Positions 6,168 through 9,415 of a DNA stretch of 9,415 nucleotides are shown piece by piece. The position numbers and the translations under genes were made by a program. The stretch comes from UBA6382 sp964596865 (GTDB lineage: Bacteria > Bacteroidota > Bacteroidia > Bacteroidales > Bacteroidaceae): contig CAZQVW010000100.1 in assembly GCA_964596865.1 (NCBI GenBank), forward strand, positions 1-9,415. Direction: 5' to 3'. The notes beneath the pieces were generated by a model. The model saw only the letters and a program-made list of their open reading frames with translations, was not told the origin of the DNA and made no database searches. Within the stretch, counting starts at the first letter, position 1; each line of letters begins with the position of its first letter.

Positions 6168-6293
6168 AAGGAAAATTGTAGCTTATTTAAGTGATAATGC
6201 GCGTCTGGTAAGGAAAAATGCAGCTCGTTTATGAGATAACGCGCGTCTGGCAAGCAATAAAATCTCCTTTCTAAGTGATAATGCGCGGCATCT
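6168..6293. repeat. Three tandem 42-bp repeats in a convergent gap
   Basis: Three 42-bp units lie head to tail (6168-6209, 6210-6251, 6252-6293). Each starts AAGGAAAA or AAGCAATA and carries a core close to AAGTGATAATGCGCGTCTGG. Units 1 and 2 are the closer pair; unit 3 has diverged in its first half. A degraded fourth copy may precede them (AATGCGC near 6154). They fill almost the whole gap between the converging EFR1 and phosphopantetheinyl transferase genes. I found no classical terminator there. Since 42 is a multiple of three, frames through them show a 14-residue periodicity, which I take as a by-product. Confidence 0.8.
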
Positions 6294-6301
6294 ACAAAAA
6301 A

Positions 6302-7051
6302 TCAATAGGCTGTGTAGGATAAAATGTTATTATTCGCCATCAAACTGGTAACATCATGCTTTTCTTGTAGGCTATTCCCGATGTAAACTGTGTTTTGCTG
6401 CGGTTTCCCATGAATTAATGCGTCTATTTGCAGCGAGGGCACACGAATATCGGTAAGGAGGTCGATATTGTTTTGATTATCCATGCTCTTATACACCGCC
6501 TCCTTGATTGTCCAAAGTGTGGTGAGCCAAAGAATGTGTCGCTGTTCGCTAATTTGTTTGGAAATCCCGATTTTATGCCGATTATCATCGCAAAAAGTGG
6601 CGGATTCCTCGGGAGAAATGGCGGATTCCTCGGGAGAAATGGCGTGATAAGCGGCCTTTTCATCCTCCGTAACTATACGGGGGGAAAGATTGAGGATACG
6701 CGGCGAGAGAGTCTCGATGTCTACGCCACAATGAGGGCTATTGCTGGTGAGCAAGGCGGCGTGAGTTCGGCTATGCGAGATGCTAATTTTTGTATTTGTG
6801 CCCTCGCAATAGGGCTTGCCCTCTGCAGTGTGATAAAGAGTGGCATCTTTTCCCAAAACGGCGCATATCATTGCTTCTACGGTGAGCCTTTCGGCCAATC
6901 GCTTGGGCGAACGGAAACGGCGCTGCGCCGCATTGATTACTGTTTCGGCATTAGCGCCAAAAAAAGGAGCCAAATCCGACAAGTTGTCTGTGATTTGGCT
7001 CGTAAATATTCTTATTCCGTTTGTGGAAACAGTTTTATTGATTTCTAACAC
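6302..7051 (-). CDS. 4'-phosphopantetheinyl transferase, Sfp-like
   Basis: This 249-residue enzyme is predicted to transfer the phosphopantetheine arm of coenzyme A to a serine on an acyl or peptidyl carrier protein, activating it. Family marks: KISISHS at 88-94, the Mg-binding GVDIE at 109-113 (Asp111, Glu113), and WTIKEAVYK at 180-188 with Lys183 and Glu184. The spacing between the last two motifs is longer than usual because of an insert carrying a perfect seven-residue duplication, AISPEES twice at 137-150. The length fits the Sfp type more than the small AcpS type. It lies 25 bp after the ssb stop in the same direction. Which carrier protein it serves is not shown; a general fatty-acid role is possible if the genome lacks AcpS. 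Confidence 0.88.
   Translation of the reverse strand: MLEINKTVSTNGIRIFTSQITDNLSDLAPFFGANAETVINAAQRRFRSPKRLAERLTVEAMICAVLGKDATLYHTAEGKPYCEGTNTKISISHSRTHAALLTSNSPHCGVDIETLSPRILNLSPRIVTEDEKAAYHAISPEESAISPEESATFCDDNRHKIGISKQISEQRHILWLTTLWTIKEAVYKSMDNQNNIDLLTDIRVPSLQIDALIHGKPQQNTVYIGNSLQEKHDVTSLMANNNILSYTAY
6601..6642. repeat. Perfect 21-bp tandem duplication inside the phosphopantetheinyl transferase gene
   Basis: The 21-bp unit beginning CGGATTCCTCGGGAGAAATG occurs twice without mismatch (6601-6621, 6622-6642). It encodes the repeated AISPEES in the region between the two catalytic motifs and keeps the frame. A perfect tandem copy suggests a recent slippage event. Confidence 0.9.
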
Positions 7052-7076
7052 GGGTTTTCCGGATTTTGTCTACTAT

Positions 7077-7436
7077 CTATTGAGTGGGAACATTGCTATT
7101 AGGAGCAACGGAGCAGAACTCAATTTTGCTAGCCCACACCTCGGTAACGCGGCCTTGCGAACCATCGCGCGCCTCGTAGGTGCGAGTGTGGATACTGCCC
7201 TCGATAAAGAGCTTTACCCCCTTCTTAACATACTGTTCTACCAGTTTGGCCAATTTTCCCCACACCACAATACGATGCCAGTCGGTGCGCTCGGCCACTT
7301 CAGTGCCGTTTTTGAGCGTATAGGCGGGCTCCGTGGTGGCCAAGGAGAATTCAGCCACTGCCATATCGGGCCCCGTGTATTTTACCCTCGGGTCGCGGCC
7401 CACATTGCCGATCAGCATCACTTTATTCAGGGACAT
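7077..7436 (-). CDS. ssb: Single-stranded DNA-binding protein Ssb, short form without acidic tail
   Basis: Ssb coats single-stranded DNA during replication, repair and recombination. The 119 residues form one OB-fold: MSLNKVMLIGNVGRDPRVKY at the start, the TDWHRIVVWGKLAKLVEQYVKKG segment at 51-73, and FIEGSIHTRTYEARDG to about 92. Aromatic residues Trp53, Trp60, Phe77 and Tyr87 are available for base stacking. The protein stops after VAPNSNVPTQ. It lacks both the flexible linker and the acidic tip (DDDIPF-like) that usually recruits partner proteins, and no other frame downstream encodes one. It may be a secondary Ssb, or this lineage may manage without the tip. It lies 39 bp after the DUF4293 stop and 25 bp before the phosphopantetheinyl transferase gene, both in the same direction. 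Confidence 0.93.
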   Translation of the reverse strand: MSLNKVMLIGNVGRDPRVKYTGPDMAVAEFSLATTEPAYTLKNGTEVAERTDWHRIVVWGKLAKLVEQYVKKGVKLFIEGSIHTRTYEARDGSQGRVTEVWASKIEFCSVAPNSNVPTQ

Positions 7437-7475
7437 AAGATTATTAAGACAGGGGAAAATAGATGGGAGTCCCGT

Positions 7476-7895
7476 TTAGCGAAGGCGGTCTGCCGAGCGC
7501 ACGAGATTTTCATCGAATCGAATGCGTTTTCTGGCCCATACGCAGAACACAATTGCCGCTACAGGCAGATAGGTGGCCACGCTATTGAGGGCGGAAGTCC
7601 CCATGTTTACAATATATGCCACTACGTACATCGCGCAGGCCAATACAAACAGTAGTGCGCTCGCTCCCACCATCTTTAATTGGCGCATACGTGTATGAAA
7701 AAGAAAGATGCTCCACAGCGCCAGCGCCGAAGCCACGCCTATAATCGTCAGATAGGCATATCCCAGCGCCGTCATGTTGCCGGAGAATGTTTTTGCGAAA
7801 GCGCAATCGGCATTTCCCGCCAAATTAAGTGCTATCGTTAGGATGCCTAACAACACCACGGCAATTAAATGCAGCGTTTGTATTCTCTGAATCAT
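7476..7895 (-). CDS. DUF4293 family four-helix membrane protein
   Basis: A 139-residue inner-membrane protein of unknown function, of a family I know only from Bacteroidota. Four hydrophobic segments are visible at about residues 8-25, 46-66, 76-96 and 107-120. The ends are recognisable: MIQRIQTLHL at the start and WARKRIRFDENLVRSADRLR at the end, a basic, probably cytoplasmic tail. By the positive-inside rule both ends should face the cytoplasm. It starts 22 bp after the rpoZ stop and belongs to the same gene cluster. No promoter matching the phylum consensus is seen just upstream, so it is probably transcribed from bamD or rpoZ. The family's usual place beside rpoZ supports the call but does not reveal its role. 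Confidence 0.85.
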   Translation of the reverse strand: MIQRIQTLHLIAVVLLGILTIALNLAGNADCAFAKTFSGNMTALGYAYLTIIGVASALALWSIFLFHTRMRQLKMVGASALLFVLACAMYVVAYIVNMGTSALNSVATYLPVAAIVFCVWARKRIRFDENLVRSADRLR

Positions 7896-7917
7896 AATAA
7901 AACAGACGGAGGTCTAC

Positions 7918-8250
7918 TTATTCGAAAGTCTTTTCCTCGCGGGGGTTACGATAATAAATCTTATTATCCAGCATCTCCTGCTCGGCAATCAGTGTGGGCT
8001 TTGGCATACGCTCATAGAAGCGAGAAATTTCGGCCTGCTCACGATTGTCAAACTCGTCTTCCAATGAATCGCTCTTACCGCCAAACTCTTTCAGTTTCTG
8101 ATTGAGATCTGTCTTTATATCTACGGTGATTTGATTAGCACGCTTGCTCATAATCACTACAGATTCGTAGATGTTGCCCGTTTGCTCGGCAAAGTCCATG
8201 AGATTGCGGGTAACGGTGGTAAGAGGTGCGTTAGTTTTCTTGTAATTCAT
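7918..8250 (-). CDS. rpoZ: RNA polymerase omega subunit RpoZ, Bacteroidota type
   Basis: The omega subunit helps assemble and stabilise core RNA polymerase by gripping the beta-prime chain. The 110-residue protein carries the fold's signature GNIYESVVIMSKRANQIT at 25-42, equivalent to the Rpb6/omega helix with its conserved basic residues. The rest (KLKEFGG..., EQAEISRFYERMPKPTLIAEQEMLDNKIYYRNP) is the extended C-terminal half seen in this phylum, ending in an acidic stretch. The start MNYKKTNAPL at 8250 fits the family. It sits 66 bp after the bamD stop and 22 bp before DUF4293, an arrangement I recall for Bacteroidales. A (p)ppGpp site cannot be judged from sequence alone. Confidence 0.85.
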   Translation of the reverse strand: MNYKKTNAPLTTVTRNLMDFAEQTGNIYESVVIMSKRANQITVDIKTDLNQKLKEFGGKSDSLEDEFDNREQAEISRFYERMPKPTLIAEQEMLDNKIYYRNPREEKTFE

Positions 8251-8316
8251 TTTGTTATAGTGTTTTATTTGTGTCTAATAATTGGCCACGCCGCTATTTG
8301 AGCACGAGAGGCCGGA

Positions 8317-9180
8317 TTAGCTCTCATCGCTGTCCTTTGAGGAAGCGGACAGCTTGGAACTTTTCAGTGCGTGCTCCGACTTGTCGAATATCTCCTTGGC
8401 CTGTTTGGTGTATTGCGACTGTGGATATTCGTTGATGAAACCATAATATTCGTCCACGGCGTCATTATATCGCTCCACCTGCTTGCTCTGAACACTGGAG
8501 CGCGCCAGTTCGTATTTCGCTTTCAGAATAAGAATGGCGAAATCCTCTTTGCGGGCACTGTAGGGATAGTCTTTAATGGCATTTTGGGAGGTAGTAACGC
8601 AGGCTTGGTAGTTGCTGCCGCCCATTGTGCAGTTGAGGAAGTAGTCGCCCAAGTTATAATAGAGCTTGGCCGCCAAGTATTCTTTTTCCACCAATCTGTC
8701 TTGCAGACTGAACATGAGCCCCTGAATTTCGAGGCTGTGTTTGCCTTGCGGGTCAATCTGTAGGATGTTTTGTAATTCGCGTATGGCGACATATGTGTTG
8801 GTCTGGTCCAATCTCACCGGCGAAGTATTCTCATAGAAAGAGAGCGCAGCATAATAGCGCGCGTCCTCCACAAACATTCCCGTGGGGTAAGAGCGAGAAT
8901 AATAGCGCTTCAGCAGTTCGGAAGCCGTCTCGTAATCGTGAGTATTGTATTTACACATTCCCATCAAAAAGAGAGCTTCATCGCCCGCCTTGGTGCTGCG
9001 CATTGACGGCAGAATATTATCTAATAACAACGAAGCTCCGGAATATTTGCCTTCGGCGTAGAGCTGTTTCGCCACCTCAAACTTATAATCGCGGTCAGAA
9101 CTTTTAATCACCGTGTTGGCTGTGGTGCATGACGATAGCACGGCCAACGTAACAAACAAAGCATATAGAATGTTTCTCAT
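8317..9180 (-). CDS. bamD: Outer membrane assembly lipoprotein BamD
   Basis: BamD is the essential lipoprotein partner of BamA in the complex that inserts beta-barrel proteins into the outer membrane. From ATG 9180 it has 287 residues and begins MRNILYALFVTLAVLSSC, a short lipoprotein signal with lipobox LSSC and the lipidated cysteine at position 18. The frame is open to ATG 9201, but those seven extra residues (MPDKSPL) would put an acid and a proline before the signal, so 9180 is preferred. The mature protein is helical TPR-like repeats: DYKFEVAKQLYAEGKYSGAS, then DEALFLMGMCKYNTHDYETA, then DARYYAALSFYEN, and later AVDEYYGFINEYPQSQYTKQA. The Ser/Lys/Asp-rich C-terminus is probably disordered. 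It is first in the minus-strand cluster and has its own predicted promoter at 9271-9302. Confidence 0.88.
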   Translation of the reverse strand: MRNILYALFVTLAVLSSCTTANTVIKSSDRDYKFEVAKQLYAEGKYSGASLLLDNILPSMRSTKAGDEALFLMGMCKYNTHDYETASELLKRYYSRSYPTGMFVEDARYYAALSFYENTSPVRLDQTNTYVAIRELQNILQIDPQGKHSLEIQGLMFSLQDRLVEKEYLAAKLYYNLGDYFLNCTMGGSNYQACVTTSQNAIKDYPYSARKEDFAILILKAKYELARSSVQSKQVERYNDAVDEYYGFINEYPQSQYTKQAKEIFDKSEHALKSSKLSASSKDSDES

Positions 9181-9270
9181 AAGGGGCGATTTATCGGGCA
9201 AAAAGCATTTATAGGGTTATCTTTACGCCTGGGCCAACCTGCTTGATAGCATAATCAGCCATTTAGCACG

Positions 9271-9302
9271 CAAAATTACTGTTTTATTTCCGGTAAAGCA
9301 AG
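9271..9302 (-). promoter_or_regulatory. bamD promoter, CTTG and TAATTTTG
   Basis: On the minus strand CTTG (9302-9299), a 20-bp spacer and TAATTTTG (9278-9271) match the Bacteroidota -33 and -7 boxes. The predicted transcription start is near 9265, leaving about 85 nt of leader before the bamD ATG at 9180. It probably drives bamD, rpoZ and DUF4293, and perhaps ssb and the transferase gene. Confidence 0.6.
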
Positions 9303-9379
9303 TTCTTTAATGTTTTTTATCAGATTTCACGCGCACTAATGCCCACCTCGCGTGAATTATTCTCGAGATAGTTTGCGTT

Positions 9380-9415
9380 AACAGTACTGTTTAGATAATG
9401 TTACAGTGCTGTAAC
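9380..9415. promoter_or_regulatory. Two tandem palindromes resembling operator sites
   Basis: AACAGTACTGTT (9380-9391) is a perfect 12-bp palindrome. GTTACAGTGCTGTAAC (9400-9415) is a second, with seven-base arms around TG. Both share ACAGTRCTGT, and their centres are 22 bp apart, about two helical turns. They lie about 80-115 bp upstream of the bamD -33 box and touch the window edge, so they may belong to a gene to the right. No regulator is identified. Confidence 0.5.

Noticed and set aside
6047..6253. A minus-strand frame with 14-residue repeats (LPDARYHLNKLQFS-like)
   Set aside because: The periodicity follows from the 42-bp DNA repeat, and the frame overlaps the 3' end of the EFR1 gene on the opposite strand.
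6428..7655. Long plus-strand frames (206 and 271 codons) over 6428-7048 and 6840-7655
   Set aside because: They run antisense to the phosphopantetheinyl transferase, ssb and DUF4293 genes, which are clearly real. Their translations resemble no family.

Overview
The window is chromosomal DNA from a Bacteroidota member, most likely of the order Bacteroidales. Three things point there. The promoters match the phylum's sigma factor: -7 box TAnnTTTG, with a TTTG-like -33 box. The gene set is typical: BamD, the Bacteroidota-type RNA polymerase omega subunit, DUF4293 and an EFR1-type flavodoxin/ferredoxin protein. The protein sequences look like Bacteroidales homologues. I cannot name a genus.

Layout, left to right. 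(1) 1-1653, minus strand: the head of a histidine biosynthesis operon. A promoter is followed by a 20-residue leader peptide with five consecutive His codons, a terminator hairpin with an alternative antiterminator pairing, then hisG and the start of hisD, which runs off the left edge. (2) 1654-3215: about 1.5 kb without a credible protein gene, but not empty. It holds a strong minus-strand promoter, a roughly 370-nt structured RNA candidate and its terminator. It also has two REP/BIME-like paired palindromes (1738-1900 and 2945-3095), a 21-bp triplet repeat, and a hairpin-bounded 22-bp tandem repeat. (3) 3216-6143, plus strand: uvrB with its own promoter, followed by an EFR1-family flavodoxin/ferredoxin gene. 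(4) 6144-6301: a convergent gap filled by three 42-bp tandem repeats. (5) 6302-9201, minus strand: bamD, rpoZ, a DUF4293 membrane protein, ssb and a 4'-phosphopantetheinyl transferase, all in one direction with short gaps. (6) 9202-9415: the bamD promoter and, at the very edge, two related palindromes that look like tandem operators for something outside the window.

How the parts work together. HisG and HisD catalyse the first step and the last two oxidations of histidine synthesis, and the leader ties their transcription to histidyl-tRNA supply. UvrB and Ssb serve DNA repair and replication, RpoZ transcription, and BamD outer-membrane protein assembly. These are housekeeping genes, and no mobile gene, phage gene or CRISPR array is visible.

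The two signals most worth follow-up are the complete his attenuator and the unassigned structured RNA. The RNA has a promoter, a long rod-like helix, a multi-domain fold and a terminator, but I could not assign it to a family with confidence.
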